A stretch of DNA of 30,474 nucleotides, taken from assembly GCA_045579665.1 (NCBI GenBank), contig JAZNMO010000198.1, positions 1 through 30,474 on the forward strand, in the 5' to 3' direction. Within the stretch, counting starts at the first letter, position 1. Each line of letters opens with the position of its first letter. Shown piece by piece: positions 13,146-22,693 of this stretch. The DNA comes from COE1 sp045579665 (GTDB lineage Bacteria > Bacillota > Clostridia > Lachnospirales > Lachnospiraceae). The notes beneath the pieces are model-generated. The model did no database searches. It was not told the origin of the DNA and was given only the letters and a program-made list of their open reading frames with translations. Made by a program: the position numbers and the translations under genes.

Positions 13146-14579
13146 TTAAACATTTATTTCAGCCTGAAGTCCAAGTAAATCCTGATTAGCATCCAAAATC
13201 GGCTGTACTACCTTCGCTAAGAAGTTCTCAACCTGAATCTCTGAACGCCCAATATACTTGGCCGGGTCCATCGCTTTCTGTAAATCCTCAAGAGACATGT
13301 TAAATGCTGAATCATTCGCAATTAACTCTAACAGATTGTTCTCCTTCCCCTCTACCTTGACATTCTTACCTGCCTCCATAGACAATGTACGAATCTTCTC
13401 ATGAAGCTCCTGCCTGTCTCCACCAAGCTTTACAGCATCCATCATAATATTCTCTGTTGCCATAAATGGTAGCTCACTCATCAGTCTCTTCTCAATTACC
13501 TTTGGATACACCACAAGACCATCCACAACATTTAAACAAAGGTCGAGAATACCATCCACCGCTAAAAAGCCCTCAGCAATTGCGATACGCTTATTCGCTG
13601 AATCGTCAAGAGTTCTCTCAAACCACTGTGTTGCAGATGTAATGGCAGGATTCAAAGCATCTACCATTACATATCTTGAAAGGGAAGCAATTCTTTCACT
13701 TCTCATAGGATTTCTCTTATATGCCATTGCAGAAGAACCTATCTGACTCTTCTCAAACGGCTCCTCAATCTCCTTCAAATGCTGAAGCAGACGAATATCG
13801 TTACTCATCTTATGCGCACTTGCCGCAATACCCGCAAGAATATTCATAACACGAGTATCTACCTTTCTCGAATAGGTCTGTCCTGATACCGGATAACAAT
13901 CTGTAAATCCCATCTTCTTAGCAATCATAGGGTCTATCTTATCAATTGTCTCCTGATCACCATCAAACAGCTCCAAAAAGCTTGCCTGCGTACCGGTAGT
14001 CCCCTTAGAACCAAGAAGCTTTAAGGAGCCAAGCACATACTCCAAATCCTCTAAGTCCATGCAAAACTCCTGTGCCCAAAGCGTTGCTCTCTTACCTACT
14101 GAGGTAGGCTGTGCCGGCTGAAAATGTGTGAATGCCAGTGTCGGCTGTGCCTTATACTCATCTGCAAACCTCGCAAGCTTGGCAATTACATTCACAAGCT
14201 TCTTCTTCACAAGCTTTAAGGCCTCTGCCATAACAATAATATCGGTATTATCACCTACATAGCAAGAGGTAGCACCAAGATGAATAATTCCCTTCGCCTT
14301 TGGGCACTGCACACCATATGCATATACATGGCTCATTACATCATGACGTACTTCCTTCTCTCTTGCCTTCGCCACATCATAATTGATATCATCCTGATGT
14401 GCACGAAGTTCATCAATCTGCTCCTGTGTGATGTTTAGACCTAACTCCTTCTCTGTCTCTGCAAGTGCAATCCAAAGCTTTCTCCATGTTCTAAACTTCA
14501 TGTCAGAAGAAAAAATGTACTGCATTTCCTTACTTGCGTAACGCTCTGATAACGGACTTGTGTATCTGTCTGTACTCAT
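13146..14579 (-). CDS. purB: Adenylosuccinate lyase
   Basis: Cleaves fumarate from adenylosuccinate and from SAICAR, the latter being the product of the purC enzyme encoded just upstream. 477 residues from the ATG at 14579 (MSTDRYTSPLSERY), which lies 10 bases after AAAGG; an ATG at 14588 sits on top of the SD and is less likely. Fumarase/aspartase-superfamily signatures: HLGATSCYVGDNTD (about 100), LAFTHFQPAQPTSVGKR with the catalytic His, and the flexible loop signature SSAMAYKRNPMRSERI (near 285). The C-terminal region VEGKENNLLELIAND is typical of the purB group. Second gene of the purine operon. Confidence 0.97.
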   Translation of the reverse strand: MSTDRYTSPLSERYASKEMQYIFSSDMKFRTWRKLWIALAETEKELGLNITQEQIDELRAHQDDINYDVAKAREKEVRHDVMSHVYAYGVQCPKAKGIIHLGATSCYVGDNTDIIVMAEALKLVKKKLVNVIAKLARFADEYKAQPTLAFTHFQPAQPTSVGKRATLWAQEFCMDLEDLEYVLGSLKLLGSKGTTGTQASFLELFDGDQETIDKIDPMIAKKMGFTDCYPVSGQTYSRKVDTRVMNILAGIAASAHKMSNDIRLLQHLKEIEEPFEKSQIGSSAMAYKRNPMRSERIASLSRYVMVDALNPAITSATQWFERTLDDSANKRIAIAEGFLAVDGILDLCLNVVDGLVVYPKVIEKRLMSELPFMATENIMMDAVKLGGDRQELHEKIRTLSMEAGKNVKVEGKENNLLELIANDSAFNMSLEDLQKAMDPAKYIGRSEIQVENFLAKVVQPILDANQDLLGLQAEINV

Positions 14580-14640
14580 ATTTACCATACCTTTCTACCG
14601 TCTAAGCCAATACTTAGGACATCGTGTATTCTATTGCTTA

Positions 14641-15510
14641 CTAAATCTCTTTTCCTGTTATTAACGCAAATGCTTCCTTATACTTGGCAATTGTCTTATC
14701 AACAACCTCATCGGGAAGTAAATAATCACTATCAGGATTCGCCTTTAGCCAGTCTCTTACGTACTGCTTATCAAAGGACGGCTGTCCCTTTCCTGCCTCA
14801 TATCCTTCTAATGGCCAAAATCTTGAACTATCCGGTGTCAACATCTCATCACCAAGCACAACATCGCCATTCTCATCCAATCCAAACTCAAACTTGGTAT
14901 CTGCTATGATAATTCCTTTACTTAACGCATATTCTGCGCACTTTTTATATAAAGCAATTGTTGCATCCTTAATCTTGGTTGCATACTCTTCCCCCCTGCC
15001 GGGGTAAAGCTTCTCTAATACTTCCATACTCTTCTCAAACGAAATATTCTCGTCATGGTCCCCAAGCTCTGCCTTTGTACTAGGTGCGTAAACAGGCTCC
15101 GGTAGCCTCTGCGACTCTACCATACCTTCCGGCAGCTTTACTCCACAAATAGTTCCATCTGCCTTATAGCTTTCCCAGCCGCTTCCTGATATGTACCCTC
15201 TTACAATACACTCAATTGGAAGCATCTCCAGCTTCTTGCATAACATACTGTTCCCCTCAAATCCTTCCTGACGGAAATACTCCGGCATATCCCTTGTATC
15301 CGTAGAAATCATATGATTGGGCAACACATCTTTCGTAAGTTCAAACCAAAACTTTGACATCTGCGTCAAAATCGTACCCTTAAGGGTAATCCTGTTCTTT
15401 AGAATATGGTCAAAGGCTGAGATTCTGTCTGTAGCAACAATAATCAATGTGTCGCCATTGTCATATACCTCTCGCACTTTGCCTTCCTTAAATGGTTGAT
15501 ACTCTTGCAT
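14641..15510 (-). CDS. purC: SAICAR synthetase
   Basis: Phosphoribosylaminoimidazole-succinocarboxamide synthase: joins aspartate to CAIR using ATP. 289 residues, the longer bacterial/yeast-like form. Signatures: EGKVREVYDNGDTLIIVATD (ATP-binding N terminus), RISAFDHIL, ECIVRGYISGSGWESY, and IIIADTKFEFGLDENGDVVL followed by DEMLTPDSSRFWP. Its ATG at 15510 has AGGAGG six bases upstream. First gene of purC-purB-purF-like-purA-lysR, behind a strong promoter and a leader hairpin. The product is the direct substrate of the next gene's enzyme. Confidence 0.97.
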   Translation of the reverse strand: MQEYQPFKEGKVREVYDNGDTLIIVATDRISAFDHILKNRITLKGTILTQMSKFWFELTKDVLPNHMISTDTRDMPEYFRQEGFEGNSMLCKKLEMLPIECIVRGYISGSGWESYKADGTICGVKLPEGMVESQRLPEPVYAPSTKAELGDHDENISFEKSMEVLEKLYPGRGEEYATKIKDATIALYKKCAEYALSKGIIIADTKFEFGLDENGDVVLGDEMLTPDSSRFWPLEGYEAGKGQPSFDKQYVRDWLKANPDSDYLLPDEVVDKTIAKYKEAFALITGKEI

Positions 15511-15559
15511 GCTTATCCTCCTACGCTGTCGTGGACCTGTATGAAATTAAATATATAAA

Positions 15560-15587
15560 GGCGCGTACATCCAAGAGAGTACACGCC
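15560..15587 (-). promoter_or_regulatory. Leader hairpin upstream of purC
   Basis: In the purC 5' leader, GGCGTGTAC and GTACGCGCC (minus strand) form a 9 bp stem with one wobble pair and a 10-base loop, followed by TTTATATATTT. The first transcribed bases, CGTACG, could pair with the 3' arm instead, so two alternative folds are possible. No purine-riboswitch core was recognised. Attenuation is only a possibility. Confidence 0.5.
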
Positions 15588-15602
15588 CTAACGTACGAAA
15601 AG

Positions 15603-15632
15603 ATTATAATACATCACTTTTTTTCAAGTCAA
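15603..15632 (-). promoter_or_regulatory. Promoter of the purine operon
   Basis: Minus-strand TTGACT (15632-15627), an 18-base spacer rich in A, and a perfect TATAAT (15608-15603). Transcription would begin near 15597, giving a leader of about 85 bases before purC. Confidence 0.85.
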
Positions 15633-15666
15633 TGTGTTTCAAAGTCTTTTCCCATATGTTCACTAT

Positions 15667-15692
15667 AAAAAATTTGGAAGTATTTCCAATTT
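15667..15692 (-). terminator. Terminator of the four-gene DUF operon
   Basis: Minus strand: AATTGGAA ATAC TTCCAAATT followed by a T run (positions 15672-15667). It lies about 15 bases past the stop of the coiled-coil gene and separates this operon from the purine operon promoter. Confidence 0.65.
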
Positions 15693-15702
15693 ATTTTGTT
15701 AA

Positions 15703-16890
15703 TTATGCTAATGCCCTTTCATAATCTGACACCATCTCTAATATTTTCTTTGCATATTCAGGGAAGGTCTGTACAACATCCTTTACCTCATCCTGCGCAT
15801 CCTGCGCCATCTTAGCATTATATTCCATCTGCTTACGAAGCTTCTGTCTGCGGATAATCAAACCATGTCTGATTTCTACCATTTCCTTATTATCATATAA
15901 TGCAACTGCCTGATGCAGCCAAATATTCGGATCCTGAATCTTACACTTTCTAAGCTGCTTCACTAAAGATGCCTCATAAAAATCTATGTCACTCTGCACC
16001 TGCTGTTCTGCCTCTCTTTGCTTCTTCTCTTCCAAATACTTTTCCCAGAGATTCTTAAGCTGCGCAGAACTGTCCACATTATATTTTACATAGAGATATT
16101 CCAATAAATTCGTATTATTGACATATCGAATCTTCACCGTATTTTGAAGAAGTATCAGCTTATTAATTGCCTTATCTACCTTCTTCTCTTCTTTTCTCAG
16201 CTCATTGAACTTTACATATACATAGGTCATGGCACCTGCTGCCACAAGCACAGCAATAATACAGCCAAGCTCCACATCCAGATGGAAGGTCGTTCCGATA
16301 ATTGCAAGAATTAAAAGCAGTACCGCCATTGCACCTACACAAATAGCTATCATTCCCTTCAGGTTACTCTGTCCTGTCCGAAGCTCACTTCTTCTAAAAT
16401 GATAAGCATGCTTCTCACCATCTAAACGATTCAAATCCTTCTTAACCAGCACCTGATAATCTTCCGCCTCTTTCAGCTTGTCATATCCCTCCGGCATATA
16501 CTCAGAAATACGCTCCATGTGTAAATACTGCACGTCCGTCATAATAGCCTTTCTTCCAAGCAGCTTCTTCTGATTACCCTGCAACTCCACGATATGCTTT
16601 GCACAGTTTGCAAGCTGTTCCCTCATCTCCGGTGCCATCGCATCTATCTCTTCCATATCCGTCAGATAAGACGTTACCAGATTGTACTCATAGCCCAAAG
16701 TTTCCAGCTCTTTTGATGCTTCTCCCATCTGGTCTAAGCACGCCTTCACATAGCGCTCTCTTTGCTGCCTGTCATGGAAATCCATATCTCTTCTTCTAAT
16801 ACCAGTCTCCTGCACCTGCGGAAACTCGACTTCCTCTACTACTTCCTTCTTCTTGCCAAAATGCTTTGTCAAACTTTTGAGTAACCCCAT
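15703..16890 (-). CDS. Coiled-coil membrane protein, unknown function
   Basis: 395 residues. A basic N terminus (MGLLKSLTKHFGKKKEVVEE) leads into a long charged helical region (about 35-180). Two adjacent transmembrane segments follow at about 182-202 (IAICVGAMAVLLLILAIIGT) and 208-228 (LGCIIAVLVAAGAMTYVYV), then a second long coiled coil (about 230-395). Both coiled-coil arms should be on the same, probably cytoplasmic, side, joined by a membrane hairpin. No enzyme motif was found. Last gene of an apparent four-gene operon, 20 bases after the TPR gene and followed by a terminator. A scaffold or membrane anchor for the products of the upstream genes is a reasonable guess, no more. Confidence 0.8.
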   Translation of the reverse strand: MGLLKSLTKHFGKKKEVVEEVEFPQVQETGIRRRDMDFHDRQQRERYVKACLDQMGEASKELETLGYEYNLVTSYLTDMEEIDAMAPEMREQLANCAKHIVELQGNQKKLLGRKAIMTDVQYLHMERISEYMPEGYDKLKEAEDYQVLVKKDLNRLDGEKHAYHFRRSELRTGQSNLKGMIAICVGAMAVLLLILAIIGTTFHLDVELGCIIAVLVAAGAMTYVYVKFNELRKEEKKVDKAINKLILLQNTVKIRYVNNTNLLEYLYVKYNVDSSAQLKNLWEKYLEEKKQREAEQQVQSDIDFYEASLVKQLRKCKIQDPNIWLHQAVALYDNKEMVEIRHGLIIRRQKLRKQMEYNAKMAQDAQDEVKDVVQTFPEYAKKILEMVSDYERALA

Positions 16891-16910
16891 TACACTTCCC
16901 CCTTATGCCT

Positions 16911-17717
16911 TTACACAGTCTGCCTACGGTAGTCATCCTTCAATGCCTTCATAATCTTAGCCTCACTACCTCTATCCTTCCATTTTGCCAGTATACCTAT
17001 TTCCCCGGAAGTACACCACTCGCTGTCTGTCGCCTCCCATAGCTTTACTACTGTCGCAAAATCCTCTTCCCAGTCAGGATTATCCCTCATAAACTCTCCA
17101 TAATCATAGTCCGACAGTTCCATCCTTTTTGCTTGTATGTATGCCTGCCTAATCTGTCTTTCCCCACTTAGACGATAGGCTTCTAAATAATATTTCGCCG
17201 CCTGTTCATAGGCAAAATCCATTGCACATACCGCTGCCAGATTATGATATAAAATCGCTTTTAACCGCTCATCTTCATCACTCTGCATAAGCAGCTCCTG
17301 ATAAATTCTCCCGGCCTGCGCAAAACGCCCCGTTGCAAAATAATGCTCCGCTCGCTTCCTCTTACGTTCAAAGGGTGTTAATACCGCCTGTTCCTTTAAG
17401 ATACGTTCTACTTTTCTGATAATCTGTTCATCATAAATCTCTGTCTTCTCCAAAATGGTCGTCACAAACGCCGCTAAGGAAAGCCGTTTTCTAAGGAAAA
17501 CATCTAACTCATCTGCTAATTCCCTTAATCCGCACTCCTTACGAATCCACTCCGTCAATCTATGATTCGCAAAATCAGAATCTATTAAATGTATCTTATC
17601 TATTAAATAATAACACAATTCTTCCATTGAGTATACATAAATATCTGAAATTTCTAAATAATATGGAGAATTTGCGTAATTTCCAACACACAAATATACA
17701 TTATTCACTATAATCAA
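16911..17717 (-). CDS. TPR-containing protein, unknown function
   Basis: 268 residues. The N-terminal third (IIVNNVYLCVGNYANSPYYL) is not a recognised domain. From about residue 118 the sequence is TPR-like: RKRAEHYFATGRFAQAGRIY is a typical helix pair, followed by AILYHNLAAVCAMDFAYEQA and KYYLEAYRLSGERQ, i.e. about two to three repeats. The only starts at this end are non-ATG (TTG at 17717, GTG three codons later), with GGAAGGA close to the TTG. It begins 13 bases after the stop of the Hsp70-like gene, so translation is probably coupled. TPRs bind protein partners; the likely partners are the co-encoded proteins, which is inference. Confidence 0.8.
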   Translation of the reverse strand: MIIVNNVYLCVGNYANSPYYLEISDIYVYSMEELCYYLIDKIHLIDSDFANHRLTEWIRKECGLRELADELDVFLRKRLSLAAFVTTILEKTEIYDEQIIRKVERILKEQAVLTPFERKRKRAEHYFATGRFAQAGRIYQELLMQSDEDERLKAILYHNLAAVCAMDFAYEQAAKYYLEAYRLSGERQIRQAYIQAKRMELSDYDYGEFMRDNPDWEEDFATVVKLWEATDSEWCTSGEIGILAKWKDRGSEAKIMKALKDDYRRQTV

Positions 17718-17730
17718 TTATCCTTCCGTA

Positions 17731-19053
17731 TTATATCCCCTGCAACGAAAACTCTTCCTGCCACATCTGGCCCGAGGATGGAAAAATATCTCCAAACCCC
17801 TTGTCTTTTAAGGAAATCCGCACTGTATGAGCATCCTTCATATCAATCCTCATACCAATTCTATTGGTGCGATTCCCCCTAACATACAATCCCTCTAAAG
17901 TAATCTCTGCAATTCTTGGAGCTCTGCCGTCCACAGGTGTGATTGTTATCGCAATCTTATTATTCTTGGATAACATAATGTCCAGTTCCTTCCCCGCATC
18001 ATACCAGTTCATACCGGCATGGAGTAACGGTAAATAAATCTCCTGCTTCCCTTTATTGCATTGCATTCCCAGATTAGCGACCAGCTTCTCATCTGACAAG
18101 TGTACATACTCCTGCATCAATGTCGACGGTATCAAACTCTCTCTGGCACCATAACATGCTCCCTTGCAGAAGAGATTATTACCTTGGAATACTCTTCGCC
18201 CTTTACATAAATATCGAATAGATTCCTTACACCACTGGGTTGAAAATTCATCTCCTACCAAAAACACCGATGTAATATTTTTCTCATCACATTTTTCCTT
18301 AATAATCTCTAAAAAAGCAGCATCCAATTGTAACTGATAGGCTTCCTTCTGCTCTCTTATAGAGGTCATCAATCCCTGTTGCTTCATTTGCGGAAAATGG
18401 TCTTCCTCTATCATGCAGACTACAGGTCTGGTTTTTAAATTTTTCTCCATCAGATAGCTCTTCACACCTGAAACACCGTATTCAAAGAGTAATACATCAT
18501 GAATCCACATTTCTTCCGGCTGATGCAGCATATACTGGAAAAAGCTATCCTTTCTGGTCATAAACTGTAGTTGTACATCTTCAAGTGCCATTCCTGCTAC
18601 AGCCTTTTTTATAACCTCCATAAGTTCCGGGGTTACCGCACGAAGTGTAAATGCTATATTGGATATATCCTGCACCTTTACAAAGTTGGAAACCAACCCC
18701 AGACATTTCTTAAGAAAAATCTCAATAAGCTCTTCTATTGCGAACTCCATATCCCCTACCGCAACGACACTTTGGTTACTTGCAAGCAACACCAAATCCT
18801 CTACGAGCACACCTTCTCCTGCCTGAGCCTTTTGCAGAGCCTCCTTGCCATAATACCACTGATGCTGCTCACTATTACGGCATAGCACCGTCGGTATATT
18901 ATATTGCTCTTCCCCATTCACCAGACTAATTGTTTCCGGTACACTTTGGTCCGCCCTGCAATAGGTAAGCTGTGTGATATCATTTCGCAGGTCAATTCCA
19001 AGCGCTACTTTATTCTTTTTCCCAAGCTCGTCTAATGTCCGTTCCAATAACAT
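17731..19053 (-). CDS. Hsp70/actin-fold-like protein with degenerate phosphate loops (DUF5716-like)
   Basis: 440 residues. The layout follows the actin/Hsp70 ATPase fold. A phosphate-1-like strand (KVALGIDLRNDITQLTY) is at about 15-31, a phosphate-2-like strand (DVLLFEYGVSGVKSYLM) near 185, and an adenosine-motif-like segment (VFLVGDEFSTQWCKESI) near 265 followed by GNNLFCKGACYGA, matching the usual N-x-x-A-x-GAA end. Key glycines are altered: FEYGVS for FDLGGG and VGDE for VGGS. ATP binding or hydrolysis may therefore be weak or lost. The last 110 residues form a beta-rich domain resembling an Hsp70 substrate domain start. From memory this corresponds to the Lachnospiraceae family DUF5716, not verified. 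It follows the 1183-residue gene and precedes the TPR gene by 13 bases. Confidence 0.72.
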   Translation of the reverse strand: MLLERTLDELGKKNKVALGIDLRNDITQLTYCRADQSVPETISLVNGEEQYNIPTVLCRNSEQHQWYYGKEALQKAQAGEGVLVEDLVLLASNQSVVAVGDMEFAIEELIEIFLKKCLGLVSNFVKVQDISNIAFTLRAVTPELMEVIKKAVAGMALEDVQLQFMTRKDSFFQYMLHQPEEMWIHDVLLFEYGVSGVKSYLMEKNLKTRPVVCMIEEDHFPQMKQQGLMTSIREQKEAYQLQLDAAFLEIIKEKCDEKNITSVFLVGDEFSTQWCKESIRYLCKGRRVFQGNNLFCKGACYGARESLIPSTLMQEYVHLSDEKLVANLGMQCNKGKQEIYLPLLHAGMNWYDAGKELDIMLSKNNKIAITITPVDGRAPRIAEITLEGLYVRGNRTNRIGMRIDMKDAHTVRISLKDKGFGDIFPSSGQMWQEEFSLQGI

Positions 19054-19103
19054 TCCTTCTTAGTTCTCCTGTATACCGTCTCTTTTATCAATTATATTAA
19101 TAA

Positions 19104-22100
19104 TTATATTACCGTGAACAACTGTCTCGTATAGAAATCCTTCTTCAGGTACTCCTCCAACAGCTGTGCTGCAGTCGCATCATCCTGCATACTGCTTGCC
19201 ACCATAACATCATTCAACATAGCAAAACGCCGGCTGCTTCCATGTAATCCTACACCGACTCCAACCAACTCGCCGCTCTGCGTAATCGTTTCACCTTCTG
19301 CATGCTCCGTAATGTAATATTGAAGCACTTCTCCTTGGAATAACGTAAAACACTTCACATAGATTCCTTCATACAAATCCTTCATTTCCTCTGTTACATA
19401 GCAGATATCCTCTTCATCCCCACTATCAATAACATAATGAACTCTAACAACGGTTCCCGGTGTGGTTCTGTATTCCAAGAACACCTTATCTTCATACTTA
19501 TACAGCTCCGGTACCCAATCTGTATACTCTAAAAAGAAGGAGAAGCATACATCATTTTGTAAAAACTCCTTGATAAAGGAAGCAATTATTTCTCTTGCAT
19601 TATCCTGACGAGATGCCGCATTCTCTGCCCAGAACTTAAGAAGTGCCAGTTTACAGGTATTATTCAAAGTACCTGTCTGTCGATACAGCTCGTAAATTCT
19701 TTCAAACACTTCCTCATCTACCAGTACGTCTTCTATCAAGTAAGAGTAAGCAATCTCCGTCAGCATATGTCTTACCAATGTATCATCATGCCTTGGATGC
19801 TTAGAATAGCATAGCAGTATCTCCGTCTTTCTCGGCATAAAGGCATCCGTATACCAAAGCTGACTTAACGTCCTCTGCATCAGCTCGCAGGTATCCATTC
19901 CAAGCTCCTGTGCCGCATCCCAGATATCACATAATTCAGAGGACTTTCCTTCATAGTGACGGGAAAGATATTTTAGAATATTCTCATCATATCTTGTATG
20001 TTTAAAAATATAATAAGCTACATTCAATAAAAATTCTTCCTTGGCAAATCCATTGTCTACGATTCTTCGGCTAATTAATCTTGCTACGGACTTTGGATGC
20101 ACCTTCTTCATTCCAAATCTGCGAATCCAGATATACGCCTTTTCAAACATACCTCTGTAAATCAGATATTGGATAAACTCGGCCCTCTCCTCTGCATCCA
20201 GATTCTCCGGCTCAATCTCCTCAAGATAACTATCAAGCTCTCCAATCATGTCATTTTCATAATAGAATCTAAGCAGATTGGTTCTGATTTCCTTCTTGAA
20301 GGAATCTATAATCTGTTCTGAATCAACCAGATATTTAAATCTCTTTACATTCTCCTGAGTGATTACAATATAGTTCTTATTTGCCTCGCATAGATACAAA
20401 TCAAAGCTTAATCTGCCTTCAACGCTTTTCTCCAAATACGACATAAACCGCTCAGGCTCCATAAGCCTTTTGTTCTGATACGCTATACTGGAAGCATAAC
20501 GATTATTGGCCCTATCCTGAAGCAGCAGCTGATAATCATCACCATAAATAGACAGCTGGCACTTTCCATTTGTTACCGGATAGATACTTTCGCCATTTAC
20601 CCTTTCATGTAAAATTACCACCGAAGTAATCTCCGGATTATCCACTGAAATTCTATGTGTAAAAAGCAATGGCGTAAAGGCGTATGCTACTTCGTCCCGA
20701 AGCATCTGCGGTGCCACAATATGCTGATATAAATAAGCCAAATGCGGATTGATATGTCCCTGCTTAATCTGCTCCATTACAAATCGCTCTATTGCAATCC
20801 GATAATTCATCTCAATGTCCGGATATTGCTCCTTGTGACGTATGATATATGCATATAAATATGCATTTCTTTCATAATCCAAATCACTTTGATAAGCAAA
20901 ATACATCAAAAGCATCTTAGGAAGCTCATATTCCTTTGTCAGGTCCAAAGACATCATATAACATTCGTATAATCTCGGAACCCTCACCTCTCTGTGTACA
21001 CCCTTCTCGTACCACTCTAAATACTGCGTACCACACTTATTACCTATAACCAAGAGCTTACAAATTGCCTGTATTGTCTGTGTAGACTTGGTAATACGAT
21101 AAACCTCTGCCAACGTCCTATAGAGCAATGGTGAATACTCGGAAATACGCACTACCAGATATTGAAGCTGCTCTATCAGCCCCGGATATAAGGCCCCCTT
21201 CTTCGCTGCATACCACAGTACATTCTGCTCAAACTCGTCTAAACGCAAGATATACGACGGATGTTCCTCTAACAGCATCACAGCTTCACAAAACAGAATC
21301 GGACTGGTACATCCAAGCTTAAACTGCTCCTGCAAAAACAGCCACTTAAACTCAGGATTCTTTGCATATTCCTCATCTGTATACATCAAAAGCCATGCCA
21401 GTCTCCATTCCTTACGATGATTGGCAAATGCTGTCTCTATCTCATCTAACACCACCTGTATAAAATTCTCATCTCTATTGAACAAGGTAGTAAGATACAT
21501 ATAATAGCACTGTGTTACTATATCTGTCTTATCATCCAACGCTTTCATACGAATGGACTCCAAATACCACTTTGCCTCCTGAAAGCGTTCCTTCTCTAAC
21601 AAAAGCTGAACCCTGTATAATTGCGCAGACAGATTATCTTCGTCAAATTCCAATAGTTCATCTACTGCCTGTGTCGCCTTGGTAAGCCAAATATCTCTGG
21701 AAAGATTATTTAACCGAACATCCGTATAGCCCTTCATAATCTCAACCAAAGCCTTCTGCTCTGCCTTACGCTTATCATGGTTGACCTTCTTTACAGTCTG
21801 GGAAACAGTTACCGGTACCCTTAGGCAATTACAACTGTCAGAGATTACAATCTCCCCTCTGTTTGTCCCCGGTCCCAGCTTTGTTGCGTCTATCTCTAAC
21901 TCAAGCTTATAAACATCCTGTATAAAATCAAGCGTTGTAATCTGTTTGGTCGCAACACTCAAAAACGCTCCACAAGTCTCTACCTTAAGCTCGGTATAGC
22001 CCCAACCGTTTCTAATTACCGAAAGCGTTCTTTGCGTATTATTCTTAACATCCTCTAATAAGAATGCCTCAATATCCAGTTCATATGTAATCGGTTCTTT

Positions 22101-22655
22101 CTTATGTATCTGCACCAAAAACTCTTCCACATTTCTCTGATTCCCATGAAAACGTGAAAGTCCCTGATACAACACCTTATACCTTTGTTCGCTCTTTTGA
22201 AAAATATTGGAAAAATCCTCACTATAAAAGAAGTCTATGGCTCCCATCCAGTCCGTCTTAGCCAGATTCGTAAAATGAAAGAGATTCTTAATATTCCCCA
22301 TAGATGTTTCCATCGGAGGCTTTGTTATATGAATATCATAAGGAAGCTCATACTCTCCACGATTACTAATCATGGTAAACTTACCCTTAATAAAGCTTCC
22401 TTCCTCCATGCTTGTAGCATCTAAGAAATACTCAATCTCTACCTCTTTTCCTAAGAAATGTTTGGTAAATGTCTTCATTCTTGTATCAGAAGAAAAAATG
22501 TCCCCTTCAGCATCCAATCCATCTGAAAAAATGACAAAGCTTCCCTCCATCCTTTCTCCCGGATGAATGGAAAACTCCAGCTTCGGGCATGAAAATTCCA
22601 AATAACGCTTATTCAATTCTTCTCGTCTTGTTTCCCCTTCAAAATTTTCATGCAT
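19104..22655 (-). CDS. Very large helical-repeat protein (DUF5717-like), unknown function
   Basis: 1183 residues, no signal peptide and no transmembrane segment. The N-terminal 270 residues look beta-rich, with two Ig-like/beta-sandwich stretches (ELEFSIHPGERMEGSF-like strands around residue 27; LVVTKQITTLDF-type strands near 235; a GPGTNRGEIVISDS strand near 265). Residues about 300-700 are alpha-helical repeats of TPR/solenoid type (for example ATQAVDELLEFDEDNLSAQL and YRVQLLLEKERFQEAKWYLE). A central segment (about 690-790) is again beta-like, then more helical repeats and a beta C terminus. No catalytic motif was seen. From memory it matches the lineage-restricted family DUF5717; that name needs checking. 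First gene of a four-gene operon with the Hsp70-like, TPR and coiled-coil membrane proteins; promoter at 22722-22694. Confidence 0.8.
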   Translation of the reverse strand: MHENFEGETRREELNKRYLEFSCPKLEFSIHPGERMEGSFVIFSDGLDAEGDIFSSDTRMKTFTKHFLGKEVEIEYFLDATSMEEGSFIKGKFTMISNRGEYELPYDIHITKPPMETSMGNIKNLFHFTNLAKTDWMGAIDFFYSEDFSNIFQKSEQRYKVLYQGLSRFHGNQRNVEEFLVQIHKKEPITYELDIEAFLLEDVKNNTQRTLSVIRNGWGYTELKVETCGAFLSVATKQITTLDFIQDVYKLELEIDATKLGPGTNRGEIVISDSCNCLRVPVTVSQTVKKVNHDKRKAEQKALVEIMKGYTDVRLNNLSRDIWLTKATQAVDELLEFDEDNLSAQLYRVQLLLEKERFQEAKWYLESIRMKALDDKTDIVTQCYYMYLTTLFNRDENFIQVVLDEIETAFANHRKEWRLAWLLMYTDEEYAKNPEFKWLFLQEQFKLGCTSPILFCEAVMLLEEHPSYILRLDEFEQNVLWYAAKKGALYPGLIEQLQYLVVRISEYSPLLYRTLAEVYRITKSTQTIQAICKLLVIGNKCGTQYLEWYEKGVHREVRVPRLYECYMMSLDLTKEYELPKMLLMYFAYQSDLDYERNAYLYAYIIRHKEQYPDIEMNYRIAIERFVMEQIKQGHINPHLAYLYQHIVAPQMLRDEVAYAFTPLLFTHRISVDNPEITSVVILHERVNGESIYPVTNGKCQLSIYGDDYQLLLQDRANNRYASSIAYQNKRLMEPERFMSYLEKSVEGRLSFDLYLCEANKNYIVITQENVKRFKYLVDSEQIIDSFKKEIRTNLLRFYYENDMIGELDSYLEEIEPENLDAEERAEFIQYLIYRGMFEKAYIWIRRFGMKKVHPKSVARLISRRIVDNGFAKEEFLLNVAYYIFKHTRYDENILKYLSRHYEGKSSELCDIWDAAQELGMDTCELMQRTLSQLWYTDAFMPRKTEILLCYSKHPRHDDTLVRHMLTEIAYSYLIEDVLVDEEVFERIYELYRQTGTLNNTCKLALLKFWAENAASRQDNAREIIASFIKEFLQNDVCFSFFLEYTDWVPELYKYEDKVFLEYRTTPGTVVRVHYVIDSGDEEDICYVTEEMKDLYEGIYVKCFTLFQGEVLQYYITEHAEGETITQSGELVGVGVGLHGSSRRFAMLNDVMVASSMQDDATAAQLLEEYLKKDFYTRQLFTVI

Positions 22656-22693
22656 GTCTTTTCTTCCTCGCGTAAAAATACTATGTTAACATA

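Noticed and set aside
15511..15600. Purine riboswitch upstream of purC
   Set aside because: The conserved junction sequences of the purine aptamer (such as TAATATGG and the two loop-loop motifs) are not present; only a simple hairpin is seen.
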